Assembly: GCA_003339645.1 (NCBI GenBank)
Contig: QNUV01000021.1
Coordinates: forward strand, 124,001-188,000
Direction: 5' to 3'
Source of the DNA: Microbacterium arborescens
GTDB lineage: Bacteria > Actinomycetota > Actinomycetes > Actinomycetales > Microbacteriaceae
Length of the DNA stretch: 64,000 nucleotides
Position 1 is the stretch's first letter, and each line of letters starts with the position of its first letter. A model generated the notes under the pieces. It did no database searches and was not told the origin of the DNA. It saw nothing but the letters and a program-made list of their open reading frames with translations. The translations under genes and the position numbers were made by a program. Shown here piece by piece: positions 15,388-25,736 of the stretch.

Positions 15388-16599
15388 GTGCGTGCGTTCA
15401 CCGGTCATCTCCCCGGCTCGCCCGCCTACCGCCGGCTCATCGCCGGGCTGTTCTTCGCAGGCGTGGCGACCTTCGCCCAGCTGTACTCGCCGCAGGCCGT
15501 GCTCCCCTTCATCGGCTCGGAGTTCGGGGTCGAGCCGGCGACGGCAGCCCTCGCGGTCTCGGTCTCGACGCTCGGTCTCGCCGTCAGCGTCATCCCCTGG
15601 TCGGTCGTGGCCGACCGCATCGGCCGCGTGCCCGCGATGGCGATCGGGGTCATCGCCGCGACGGTGCTCGGCCTGCTCGCCCCCCTCGCCCCCACCCTGC
15701 CGCTGCTGCTCGGCGCCCGGCTGCTCGAAGGCGCGGCGCTCGGCGCCGTGCCCGCCATCGCGCTGGCGTACCTGTCGGAAGAGGTGGACGCGGCTCACAC
15801 CGCGACGGCGGCGGGCAGCTACGTCGCCGGCACCACGATCGGCGGGCTGCTCGGGCGGCTCGTCGCAGGGCCGTTCGGCGACGTCGGCCTGTGGCGCGGC
15901 GGGGTCTTCGCGGTCGCAGCGGTGTGCGCCGCGTCGGCGGCGCTCTTCCTCTGGCTGACGCCGCCGGCACAGGGCTTCGCGCCGCAGCGCCGGACCGGCG
16001 CCTCGGGCCCGGCGCTGGTCGCCCGGCTCGCGACGAACCTGCGCGACCGCCGTCAGCTGGCCCTCTACGCGCAGGGGTTCCTGCTCATGGGCGGCTTCGT
16101 CGCGGTGTACAACTACCTCGGGTTCCACCTGGTGGCACCGCCGTACTCGCTGCCGCTGTGGGTCGTGAGCTTCCTCTTCCTCGCCTACCTCGCCGGGACC
16201 GTCGCCTCGCCGTGGGCCGGATCGCTCGCGGGGCGGCACGGCCGGCTGCCGGTGCTGCTGGCCGCACTGGCGGTCATGGCGATCGGCATCATCGTGACGG
16301 CCGTGCCCCACGTGATCGCGGTGCTCGTGGGGCTGCTGGTCCTGACCGCCGGCTTCTTCGGCGCTCACGCGATCGCCTCGGGCTGGGCTCCCGCTGCGGC
16401 CGCATCGCAGACGAGAGCTCAGGCCGCATCGCTGTACTACCTCGGCTACTACGGCGGCTCGAGCCTGTTCGGCTGGCTCCTGGGATACGCCTTCCACGAT
16501 CTCGGGTGGCCCGGCGTCGCCGGATGCACCCTCGCGATGGTCGCGGTCGCCGGTCTGCTCGCGGTGCTCGGGCTCAGGGCGCCGCGTCGGGCTGCCTGA
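15388..16599 (+). CDS. MFS transporter (YnfM/drug-efflux-like)
   Basis: Twelve-helix major facilitator, 403 residues. The N-terminal half has YSPQAVLPFIGSEFGV and VADRIGR (motif A region), and the second half has WAGSLAGRHGRLP as the matching loop, which resemble YnfM-like exporters. The substrate is unknown. GTG at 15388 is the start because TAGGCT (15376-15381) lies six bases before it, so it is leaderless and independent of the small RNA that ends 40 bases upstream. Its 3' end overlaps the convergent MFS gene by 26 bases. Confidence 0.88.
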   Translation: MRAFTGHLPGSPAYRRLIAGLFFAGVATFAQLYSPQAVLPFIGSEFGVEPATAALAVSVSTLGLAVSVIPWSVVADRIGRVPAMAIGVIAATVLGLLAPLAPTLPLLLGARLLEGAALGAVPAIALAYLSEEVDAAHTATAAGSYVAGTTIGGLLGRLVAGPFGDVGLWRGGVFAVAAVCAASAALFLWLTPPAQGFAPQRRTGASGPALVARLATNLRDRRQLALYAQGFLLMGGFVAVYNYLGFHLVAPPYSLPLWVVSFLFLAYLAGTVASPWAGSLAGRHGRLPVLLAALAVMAIGIIVTAVPHVIAVLVGLLVLTAGFFGAHAIASGWAPAAAASQTRAQAASLYYLGYYGGSSLFGWLLGYAFHDLGWPGVAGCTLAMVAVAGLLAVLGLRAPRRAA

Positions 16600-17977
16600 C
16601 CGCGCCTGCGACCGGGACCACCGTCGCGCCCGCGGGATCGGGCGGCGGCGCGTCGGCGTACGCCCGACTCAGGCGCCGGTACTGCGGTGAGGCGAACGCG
16701 AGGATGACGATGAGGAGCATCAGGGCGCTCGCAGCGACGAAGGCCAGGGCGATGCCGCGAGCCTCACCGCCACCGAGCAGCCAGCCGAAGCTGCGTTCTC
16801 CGGCGTCGCTGCGCATGAAGGGGATGAGGCCGAACTGCGCGAGCGGTCCGATCAGGTACGCCGAGATCGGAGACGCCGCCGACTCGACCGACGCCGCGAA
16901 CCCGAAGACGCGGCCCTGGGTGTGGAACGGCACGACGCGCTGGATGACGGTCTGCTCGGCGGCCTCGGCGACGGGCATGAGCATCATGAAGACGAAGATC
17001 CCGAGGGCGTACAGCCACCACCACTCGCGGATCGCGAACGTCATGCCGAGCACGGCGACGCCGACGTTGACGAGAAGCAGCGTGCGCACGGGATTGCGTC
17101 CGAGGCCGCGAGCGGCCACGAGCGCGCCGCCGAGGATGAATCCGGTGCCGGTGACCGCGAGCACGATGCCCCACGCCTCGACCGTGAAAAGCGTCAGCCC
17201 GTACGGATCCATGAGCGCCATGAACACCCCGCCGACGAGGTTGTTGAGGGTCGTGAACAGGATCAGAGCCAGCAGCCCGGGCACCGACCGGATCGCCGGG
17301 AGGACACCGCGGAACGTGAAGGCCGGCGTCACGGCCTCGTTCGCCGCGGCGACGCCGCGCTCGGGGATCGAGACGAAGGTCAGGTGGGCGAGGGCGGACG
17401 CGGTCGCGACGACCGCGATCACGACGGTCCAGCCCATTCCGAGGAGGCCGATCGAGAGACCCGAGAAGACGCTCGTGACGATGAACGCCACGCCCTGCAC
17501 CGTTCCGACCAGGCCATTCGCCCGGTCGCGGCGGTCGCTCGGCACGAGCAGGGTGACGGTGGTCGACAGCGCGATGTTGCGCAGGTTCTCGACCACTCCC
17601 CCCACGAGGATCAACCCCGCGAAGACCCAGAACCACGGCCCGCCCCAATCGACGAGCACCGACTCCGGGAACAGCAGGTAGATCGCGCCGGCGCCGAGAT
17701 AGGTCGACAGGGTGATGAGGCTCGAGAGCACCATCACCGCCTTCTTCTTCATGTGGTCGACGAGGGCCCCGAAGACCACCCCGAACACGGCGACGAGCAG
17801 CATGTACGACCCACCGATGATGCTGGTCGCCAGCACGTTCTGCGTCGCGAGGTACGCCCAGAACGTCAAGGCGAACCAGAGGAAGCTCGAGGTCACGTTC
17901 GCGAGCAGGGTGTTGCCGAGCACCTGTTGGAACGCGCGCATGCGCGAAGTCTCCACGGCGCTGAGCGGGGCGGTCAT
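16574..17977 (-). CDS. MFS transporter (DHA3/MFS_3-like)
   Basis: Major facilitator of 467 residues with twelve hydrophobic segments; the opening SRMRAFQQVLGNTLLANVTSSFLWFALTFWAYLATQN and the loop LVDHMKKKAVM fit the MFS_3 group that includes macrolide and enterobactin exporters. The ATG at 17977 is preferred to a GTG ten codons upstream because TACTGT lies seven bases before it, the leaderless layout seen across this window. Its end overlaps the neighbouring MFS gene tail to tail by 26 bases, so the two transcripts are antisense there. The substrate cannot be inferred. Confidence 0.87.
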   Translation of the reverse strand: MTAPLSAVETSRMRAFQQVLGNTLLANVTSSFLWFALTFWAYLATQNVLATSIIGGSYMLLVAVFGVVFGALVDHMKKKAVMVLSSLITLSTYLGAGAIYLLFPESVLVDWGGPWFWVFAGLILVGGVVENLRNIALSTTVTLLVPSDRRDRANGLVGTVQGVAFIVTSVFSGLSIGLLGMGWTVVIAVVATASALAHLTFVSIPERGVAAANEAVTPAFTFRGVLPAIRSVPGLLALILFTTLNNLVGGVFMALMDPYGLTLFTVEAWGIVLAVTGTGFILGGALVAARGLGRNPVRTLLLVNVGVAVLGMTFAIREWWWLYALGIFVFMMLMPVAEAAEQTVIQRVVPFHTQGRVFGFAASVESAASPISAYLIGPLAQFGLIPFMRSDAGERSFGWLLGGGEARGIALAFVAASALMLLIVILAFASPQYRRLSRAYADAPPPDPAGATVVPVAGAVRQPDAAP

Positions 17978-18034
17978 GGGACGAACAGTAGACCCGGTCG
18001 CCGACACGGAGAAGAGCGGATTCCGGGTCGCCCG

Positions 18035-18865
18035 TCAGGCTCGCAGCGTGGGGTCGGCGAGCGACCACTTCTGGGCGGTCTGCATCATCCAGAACACCAG
18101 GAACAGCGCCAGGGCGACGAGCTCTCCCGCCAGCACGACGGGAAGGTCGAACAGCACCGCCGACACGACAGTGCTGGCGAGGTCGAGCAGAAGCGCGATC
18201 GCCACGACGACGTACCCGATCCGCATCCGCTTCGGGGGTGGATGCGCGTCGGAGGGCCGAAGCGCCTCGGCCAGCGCGACGAGGGCGATGATGATGAAGA
18301 ATCCGAACGCCGCGACGACGTGACCGTAGCGGACGAGCAGCTGCGGCACGAGTGCCCACACGAGGGCGACGCCCGCCAGCACCGCCGCCGCGAGGGCGAG
18401 GGTCGGCCCCGTGTCGCGGAGGGCGACGTCGCCGCGTCGCGCCAGCACGAGGCCGATCGCGAGCACGACGGCGCCGATCACGAGATAGATCGCCAGGGCG
18501 TTGTCGAGGTCATCCGTGAACCCGGCGGGGACGCACGGGGCGGCGCAGTCGACGACGATGCCGAGCACCTCGCCGGCCGAGATCGGCGTGGGGATGATGG
18601 CGATGAGCGGAGCCAGGAGCGCCGCGACATCCAGCAGCACCCGCTGCGCCCCCCGCCCGGACAGGGCGAGCAGACAGGCCGCTGCCGCGACCAGGGCGGC
18701 GGAGAAGACGGTGCGGGCGGAGCTGTAGAAGTAGTGGCTGACGCTGGGGAGCACTCCCACGTCGGGGATCGCGAAGAGCACCGCGAGCATGATGGCCACC
18801 GGCGCGCCCGCGAGGGTCAGGCGCAGGTAGCGATACGTGCGCTGCGAGGTCGAGACGGCCGGCAC
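18035..18865 (-). CDS. Seven-helix membrane protein of unknown function
   Basis: A 276-residue integral membrane protein with about seven hydrophobic helices. It contains two cysteines (DCAAPC near residues 107-112) in an extracellular or lumenal loop after helix 3, which could form a disulfide. The general pattern resembles DUF998-like membrane proteins but I cannot assign it. A GTG start is supported by TAGCCT six bases upstream, so the gene is leaderless. Neighbours are an MFS exporter and the zinc operon; no functional link is evident. Confidence 0.75.
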   Translation of the reverse strand: MPAVSTSQRTYRYLRLTLAGAPVAIMLAVLFAIPDVGVLPSVSHYFYSSARTVFSAALVAAAACLLALSGRGAQRVLLDVAALLAPLIAIIPTPISAGEVLGIVVDCAAPCVPAGFTDDLDNALAIYLVIGAVVLAIGLVLARRGDVALRDTGPTLALAAAVLAGVALVWALVPQLLVRYGHVVAAFGFFIIIALVALAEALRPSDAHPPPKRMRIGYVVVAIALLLDLASTVVSAVLFDLPVVLAGELVALALFLVFWMMQTAQKWSLADPTLRA

Positions 18866-18894
18866 GACGCCAGGCTAACGGCGGCGTCGGACGT

Positions 18895-18933
18895 CCGCCG
18901 CATCCGCCCCGGTGACCGGAGCGGATGCGGCGG
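18895..18933 (-). terminator. Hairpin after the zinc operon
   Basis: CCGCCGCATCCGC (18895-18907) and GCGGATGCGGCGG (18921-18933) form a perfect 13-base stem, ten bases beyond the stop of the first AztD-like gene. No T-run follows, as is usual for hairpin terminators in very GC-rich genomes. Confidence 0.6.
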
Positions 18934-18942
18934 CGCGGCGCG

Positions 18943-20127
18943 TCAGGAGACGGCGGCGATCTCGTTGGGAACGTGCGGCAGCTTCACGGTCTGCACGATC
19001 TCGCCCGTCGTGAGGTCGACGGCGACGAGTTCGCTGTCCGCCGGGTCGGTGACGTAGGCGATGTCGCCCGCGACCTTGACGGCCGGGTGCGGAGCCTGCC
19101 ACTCGGCCGGACCCTCCCACGGGTCGACCACGGGCAGGGACTTCGTGATGCCCCCCGTGGCGGGATCGATCCAGTGCAGCGATCCGTCGGTGCCGATCAG
19201 CACGGCCTCGCCGGCCGGCCCGCGCGCGATGCCGCGGAAGGTGTACTCGACGCCGGCGGGCAGCGCGACCTTGGTCAGCGACTTCGCCTCGGTGTCGACG
19301 AGGGCGATGTTGCGCAGCAGGTAGCCCTCGGCGTCGGGGTCGTCCTTGTAGTCCATGACGACGAGCGGGCTGTCCTCGGCGACGAAGGCGTTGCCGATGC
19401 GGCCGTAGGAGTCGGGCGAGGTGACCTTGGTGATCTCGCCGCCGTCGTAGATGATCGCGCCGTTCTCGCAGCCGAACACGACGCGCTCGCCTTCGGCGGT
19501 GCCCTCACCGTGGACGCCCGGGCAGTCGGCGTTGGACGCGACCTCGGCGCCGTCCGCATCGAGCACGCGGATGCCGGTGCGCCCGGCCTCTCCGCCGACG
19601 GTGGTCAGCAGTGTGCCGTCCTCGAGCTCGACCGAGACGCCGTGGTGCGCTTCGACGCCGGGGATCACCTCGGCGTCGGGCAGCGTGCCGTCGAGCTGTG
19701 CGAGGTCGGCGGTGTCGAAGATCGTCGTGTCGCTCGTCGCGTCGTCGTAGAGCACCGTCTTGCCGCCGTGGACGACGACGTGTCCGGCGGCGGCCGCCGG
19801 GACGACGAGGTCGGTGAGCTCAGGCTGCTGAACGTCGAGCAGCTGGAAGCCCTCCGACGTGGTGACCATGACGTGACGGCCGTCACCGGCCGAGTTGAGC
19901 CGGATGAAGTCCTCGGAGTCGAAGTCTCCGATCACCTCGAGCTCCTCGCCGCCGAGGACGAGCACGCCGCCCTCGTAGCCGAGCGCGACGCGCGGACCGG
20001 CGGGCGCGGACGCCTCGGCCGACGCGTCGCCCGACGGGCTGGACGTCGCGGCGGGCGAGGACGAGCATCCCGCCAGCACCAGGGCTGCGGCGCCGGCGAG
20101 GGCGCCGAACTGCAGGGTTCTCTTCAT
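18943..20127 (-). CDS. aztD: Zinc metallochaperone AztD-like lipoprotein, copy 1
   Basis: Extracytoplasmic beta-propeller that binds zinc and hands it to the binding protein AztC, by the known role of AztD. The signal peptide ends in the lipobox VLAGC, Cys about residue 21. The 394-residue mature region shows propeller repeats, histidine motifs (EAHHGVSVE) and a likely disulfide pair in NADCPGVHGEG and VVFGCENGAIIYDGG, both typical of AztD. An ATG eleven codons upstream overlaps aztC, but the signal peptide and the GGAAAGGA ribosome site favour 20127. It is the last gene of the aztB-aztD2-aztC-aztD1 operon. Confidence 0.85.
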   Translation of the reverse strand: MKRTLQFGALAGAAALVLAGCSSSPAATSSPSGDASAEASAPAGPRVALGYEGGVLVLGGEELEVIGDFDSEDFIRLNSAGDGRHVMVTTSEGFQLLDVQQPELTDLVVPAAAAGHVVVHGGKTVLYDDATSDTTIFDTADLAQLDGTLPDAEVIPGVEAHHGVSVELEDGTLLTTVGGEAGRTGIRVLDADGAEVASNADCPGVHGEGTAEGERVVFGCENGAIIYDGGEITKVTSPDSYGRIGNAFVAEDSPLVVMDYKDDPDAEGYLLRNIALVDTEAKSLTKVALPAGVEYTFRGIARGPAGEAVLIGTDGSLHWIDPATGGITKSLPVVDPWEGPAEWQAPHPAVKVAGDIAYVTDPADSELVAVDLTTGEIVQTVKLPHVPNEIAAVS

Positions 20128-20156
20128 GGGGTGGGTTTCCTTTCCAGGGAAATGCC

Positions 20157-21059
20157 TCATCGGGTGAGGCCGTCGGTGATGCGCTGGAGGTTCTGGCGCA
20201 TCATGTCGAGGTAGGTGTCGCCGGGTTGCCCCTCCGGGGCGAGCGACTCGGTCAGCAGCGGCACGACGGACACGTCGCGCCCCGCCTCGTCGGCGAGGAC
20301 GCGCATGAGCCGGTCCGGCTGCGACGAGTCGGCGAAGATGGTGCGGACGCCGGCCGCATCGATCGCATCGACGAGCTCCCGCAGGTCGGAGGCGCTGGGG
20401 GCCGCGAGGGTCGTCCCGCCCGGGACGGCCGCGCCGAGGATGCGCACGTCGTAACGGCGCGCGAGGTAGCCGAACACGTGATGGTTGGTGACGAGGGCCC
20501 GGTGCTCGGCGGGGATGGCCTCCAGGCCGGCGGCCATCTCGGCGTCGACCGTCTCCAGTTCCGCGGTGTATTCGTCGGCGGCATCCGTCACGTTCCGTCC
20601 GCCGTCACCGGCGAGGTCGGCGAGGACCGGGGCGAGTGCGTCGACGACACGGGCGGTCTGGGTCGGATCGGTCCAGAAGTGCGGGTCGACGGCGTCGGAG
20701 TCGAGGTACCCGAGGGTCTCGACGTGGTCACCCGCGACGAACTGAGCCACGCCGTCGGCGGCAGATGCGTCGACGTGGTGCTGCACGCCCTCTTCGAGCC
20801 CGAGACCGTTCGAGACGACGAGGTCTGCGCTGCGCATCGCCGCCGCGTCCTGGGCCGAGAGCTCGAACGAGTGCGGATCGGCGTCTCGCGGCATGAAGGT
20901 GACGACGTCGAGTTCGTCGCCGGCGAGATTCTGCACGATGTCGCCCAGGATGTTGGTCGTCACGACGACGGTCGGGCGGTCGCTTCCGCCCGCCGAGCAG
21001 CCGGCGAGCGAGACCGCTCCCGCGAGGAAGAGGCCGAGAGCCAGCGCGACCCGCTTCAT
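20157..21059 (-). CDS. aztC: Zinc ABC transporter substrate-binding lipoprotein AztC
   Basis: High-affinity zinc-binding lipoprotein, 300 residues, cluster A-I (ZnuA-like). Lipobox VSLAGC near residue 21. Zinc ligands are visible as His in DADPHSFE, His in VDPHFWTDP, His in VTNHHVFGY and Asp in FADSSQPD. It lacks the long His-rich loop of ZnuA, which fits AztC, whose loading is helped by AztD. The ATG overlaps the stop of the second AztD-like gene by four bases. The order within the operon, between two AztD-like genes, supports the assignment. Confidence 0.9.
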   Translation of the reverse strand: MKRVALALGLFLAGAVSLAGCSAGGSDRPTVVVTTNILGDIVQNLAGDELDVVTFMPRDADPHSFELSAQDAAAMRSADLVVSNGLGLEEGVQHHVDASAADGVAQFVAGDHVETLGYLDSDAVDPHFWTDPTQTARVVDALAPVLADLAGDGGRNVTDAADEYTAELETVDAEMAAGLEAIPAEHRALVTNHHVFGYLARRYDVRILGAAVPGGTTLAAPSASDLRELVDAIDAAGVRTIFADSSQPDRLMRVLADEAGRDVSVVPLLTESLAPEGQPGDTYLDMMRQNLQRITDGLTR

Positions 21060-22303
21060 CGGCCCGTCTCCGCGAAGAGAGCGGGCGCATGCTCGGTCGG
21101 GAAACTCCGGGCCACCCGGCCGCCGTCAGCGGGATCGAGCTCGAACAGCGTTCGCTCCGCCGGCCCGTTGAGGTAGGTGCGACGCTGATCCGCGACGAGG
21201 TCGACGCCTGCCATGAGCGCGGGGTCGGCGACAGACGCCGCCACCAGCGGTTCCGTGCGCGAGAGCTGCCCTCCCGTGGCACCGGAGATGACGATCACCG
21301 AGCCGTCGGCGGCGAGTGCGACCACGGTGTCGTCGGCGTCGTCGACCGCCGTCACGCGGACGATGGGCTCGCCGGCGTCGTGTGCCGTCCACGACCGCTC
21401 GCGGGTGTCGAGCAGCCAGAACGCCGACGACTCGGTTCGACCGGCCACGGTGGGCCGGCCCTCGCGGTTGGCGAACGACAGGGCGCGGCTCGGCCCGCCC
21501 TCGGGATACGGGACGCGCTCGAGAGTCGTTCCCGCGGCATCCGAGACGGCGAGCACGGCACCGTCGGCGCAGCCGACGACGACGCCCACATTGGTCGTGA
21601 TGGACCCGGCCGGCTCGGTGCAGGGCGTGGTGTCGAGTTCCGTCCCCGAGGCGTCGACACGGCGGATCTCGCCCGCGCGCGCATCGGCGATGAGCGCTCC
21701 CCCGGGGATCGGCGCGACGAGGGAGCCGGGGGCATCGAGGTCGAGGCGGAAGCTCTCGACGATGTCGCCCTTCTTCAGCGCGTCGAAGTCGAGCAGCACG
21801 GCCTCGCCGCTGCGGTCGTCGCCGTGGTCGCCGCCGTCGAAGTAGACGCCGACCCCGAGGTCGCTCGTCACGGTTCGCGGTGCGCCGGAGCCCTCGAGCT
21901 CGCCGAGGATGCGGGACGGAGCCTCGTAGTAGTGGAAGTGGTCGATGTGGTTCCAGGTCCACACGCCGCTGTCGATGATCGACACCTCGCCCTCACGGCC
22001 CGCGAAGAGGAAGCGTCCCTCGCTGTCGAGGGTGTCGGCGGGAGCGATCTCGCCGAGGAGCTCGGACTGCTCGTCGATCAGGTCGAGGTGGTGCACGGCA
22101 CCGTCGGTTCCGATGCTGGTGAGGTGCAGCGCGGGCTCGGCGAGCTCGCGCGCTCCGGCGATGGCGCCGTGCCCGTCGCCGAGTGCTGTGGCATCGGCGT
22201 CGGGAGTCTCGGCGGCCGAGTCCGAGGGAGTGGCCTGGCAGCCGGCGAGGAGGGCTGCACCGGCCGTGAGAGCGATGAGCGAGAGAGGTGCACGAGTTCT
22301 CAT
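21056..22303 (-). CDS. AztD-like zinc chaperone lipoprotein, copy 2
   Basis: A 415-residue lipoprotein with lipobox LLAGC (Cys about residue 19), similar in layout to copy 1: beta-propeller repeats and a conserved cysteine pair (DTTPCTEPAG and VVVGCADGAVL). It carries a distinctive His cluster, NHIDHFHYYE near residues 116-125, a plausible zinc site also described for AztD. It starts at an ATG overlapping the permease stop (ATGA) with GGAAAGGA upstream and is coupled to aztC by another four-base overlap. Two such chaperones in one operon is unusual; they may differ in zinc affinity or partner. Confidence 0.78.
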   Translation of the reverse strand: MRTRAPLSLIALTAGAALLAGCQATPSDSAAETPDADATALGDGHGAIAGARELAEPALHLTSIGTDGAVHHLDLIDEQSELLGEIAPADTLDSEGRFLFAGREGEVSIIDSGVWTWNHIDHFHYYEAPSRILGELEGSGAPRTVTSDLGVGVYFDGGDHGDDRSGEAVLLDFDALKKGDIVESFRLDLDAPGSLVAPIPGGALIADARAGEIRRVDASGTELDTTPCTEPAGSITTNVGVVVGCADGAVLAVSDAAGTTLERVPYPEGGPSRALSFANREGRPTVAGRTESSAFWLLDTRERSWTAHDAGEPIVRVTAVDDADDTVVALAADGSVIVISGATGGQLSRTEPLVAASVADPALMAGVDLVADQRRTYLNGPAERTLFELDPADGGRVARSFPTEHAPALFAETGR

Positions 22304-23181
22304 GCGGTCCTTTCCGGGGTGTTCGGGATGACGGATGCCGGCGCGCGGCGTCCGTCCGGGCGGGTCGGAATGCGGATGAGGGCGCGGATGCCGGTCGAGA
22401 TGGCCCCCGAGCAGATCGCGGTGAAGGCGACGGTGGCCCCGGCGGCGGTGGCGGCGTGCCACGAGACGAGGAGGCCGACGGCGACGGACAGGGTGCCGAT
22501 GACAGCGGCGAGCATCATCGTGGGGACGATGCGCCGGGTCCACTGGCCGGCCGCGACGGCGGGCCCGAGGAGCATGCCCACCACCAGGAGAGAGCCGACC
22601 GCCTGGTAGGCCGAGACCACTGCGAGCGTGACGAGCCCGACGAGGACGATGTGGGCGGCACGGGGCCGGAGACCGAGCAGCTGCGCCTGACGCGGGTCGA
22701 CGGTCAGCGCGACGAATGACCGGTGCCCGAGCGCCGCGACGGCGACGGTGACGGCGAGGGCGGCCGCGAGGGCGACGAGATCAGCCGACCCGATGGCGAG
22801 GATGTCGCCGAAGAGGATCGCGGAGGCATCGGTTGCGAAGCTGCGCGAGGCCGAGATGACGATGATTCCGAGCGAGAGGCTCGCGACGAACAACAGGCCA
22901 ATGCTCGTGTCGGCGGAAAGACGGCCGCGCCGCTGCAACGCGCCGACACCCAGCGACATCGCCGCCGCGCTGACGGCGGCGCCGGCCATCGGCGGGAAGC
23001 CCGTGAGGGTGGCGACGGCCACCCCGGGGAGCATGCCGTGCGCCATCGCCTCGCCGAGGAACGCCATGCCGCGCAGCACGACCCACGTACCGACGATGCC
23101 GCAGACGACCGCGACGAGCGTGCCGCCGAGCAGCGCGCGCTGGACGAACGTGACGGCGAAGGGGTCGAAGAGGAGGGACAC
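22300..23181 (-). CDS. aztB: Zinc ABC transporter permease AztB
   Basis: Integral membrane subunit of the ABC-3 (ZnuB-like) family, 293 residues with about eight helices. Family features include the N-terminal segment FVQRALLGGTLVAVVCGIVG, the motif GMAFLGEAMAHGMLPGVA and DPRQAQLLGLRP, the ATPase-contact loop. GTG at 23181 is chosen as start; TAAGGT lies eight bases upstream, just beyond the usual leaderless spacing. The gene is divergent from the ATPase gene, with the Zur-type palindrome between them. It is coupled to the downstream chaperone gene by ATGA overlap. Confidence 0.9.
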   Translation of the reverse strand: MSLLFDPFAVTFVQRALLGGTLVAVVCGIVGTWVVLRGMAFLGEAMAHGMLPGVAVATLTGFPPMAGAAVSAAAMSLGVGALQRRGRLSADTSIGLLFVASLSLGIIVISASRSFATDASAILFGDILAIGSADLVALAAALAVTVAVAALGHRSFVALTVDPRQAQLLGLRPRAAHIVLVGLVTLAVVSAYQAVGSLLVVGMLLGPAVAAGQWTRRIVPTMMLAAVIGTLSVAVGLLVSWHAATAAGATVAFTAICSGAISTGIRALIRIPTRPDGRRAPASVIPNTPERTA

Positions 23182-23200
23182 GGTCGACGACCTTACATGA

Positions 23201-23221
23201 AAGTGAGAACCGTTTTCATTT
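23201..23221. promoter_or_regulatory. Zur-type zinc box
   Basis: TGAGAACCGTTTTCA (23204-23218) is a 7-1-7 palindrome with one mismatch; pairing extends to ten bases per arm with two mismatches. This agrees with actinobacterial Zur boxes of the TGAAAACNGTTTTCA kind. It lies between aztB and aztA and covers or adjoins both promoters, so zinc should repress both. Confidence 0.8.
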
Positions 23222-23235
23222 GCAATACTGAGTCG

Positions 23236-23951
23236 ATGCCCAGCTTCAGCCCCGCTCCCGTCGCCCGCGGCCCGGTCGTCGCCCTGCGTGAGGTGACCGT
23301 CGCCTTCGACGGACACCTCGCCCTCCGCGGGGTGGATCTCGACCTGATGGGCGGTGAGCTCCTCGCGATCGTGGGGGCCAACGGCTCGGGGAAGTCGACG
23401 CTCATCGCCATCGCGGCCGGACTCCTCGCCCCCACCTCGGGAACGGTGCGCCGGGACCCCGGCATCCGCGTCGGTCTCGTGCCGCAGACCTCGAACGACG
23501 GCGCCCGCCTGCCGCTGACCGTGGCCGACCTGGTCGCGATGGGGCGCTGGCGCGAGCGCGGACCGTTCCTGCCACTGCGCCGCCACGACCGCGCACGCGT
23601 CGCCGAGGCGATCGAGACCGTCGGGCTCACGCCGCTCGCCCGGCGGCCGCTCGGACTGCTTTCGGGCGGCCAGCGCCAGCGCGCGCACATCGCGCAGGCT
23701 CTCGCCCAGGACGCCGACCTGCTGCTGCTCGACGAACCGATGAGCGGACTGGATGCGGCATCCCGCGACGCCGTGGCATCCGCTCTGGCCGCCGTGGCGC
23801 GCACGGGCACGGCCGTCGTCGCCGTCACGCACGATCTGGCCGAGCTCGGCGAGGTCGACGCCGTCTGCCGGCTCGTCGACGGGCGCGTGGTCGAGACTTC
23901 TCCCGCCGCGCCGCGTGGACGCGGACACGGCGGCGCGGCTACCGTGAGAGC

Positions 23952-23955
<4 letters not shown>
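23236..23955 (+). CDS. aztA: Zinc ABC transporter ATP-binding protein AztA
   Basis: ATPase subunit, 239 residues. Walker [10 protein letters not shown] at residues 47-55, signature [13 protein letters not shown], Walker [14 protein letters not shown], switch His in VAVTHDLAE. The ATG at 23236 follows AATACT by six bases, consistent with a leaderless start controlled by the Zur box 18 bases away. The family (ZnuC-like) and the divergent permease, binding protein and chaperones define the aztABCD set. Its last four bases overlap the start of pgi, an unrelated metabolic gene, which is unusual for this operon. Confidence 0.9.
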
Positions 23956-25637
<1,682 letters not shown>

Positions 25638-25655
25638 CGCCCCCCTTTCTCTCTC

Positions 25656-25723
25656 CCCGTCGACTCGCCAGAGAACGCGGATGCCGGGGCGCCGGCATCC
25701 GCAGTTCTCGGCGAGTCGACGGG
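25656..25723. terminator. Long palindromic repeat family R2, copy 1
   Basis: A 68-base near-perfect palindrome. Each arm reads CCCGTCGACTCGCC, a short spacer, GAGAAC and GCGGATGCCGG, then its complement. It lies between the ends of convergent pgi and the cupin regulator. A second copy with the same GTCGACTCGCCAGA and GCGGATGCCGG blocks lies at 27995-28064, also between convergent ends, so this is a dispersed repeat that probably serves as a two-way terminator. Confidence 0.75.
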
Positions 25724-25736
25724 TAACGGGGCGGGG

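Noticed and set aside
16574-16599. Frameshift or assembly error where the two MFS genes overlap
   Set aside because: Both proteins end with normal family length, so a 26-base tail-to-tail overlap is a simpler reading.
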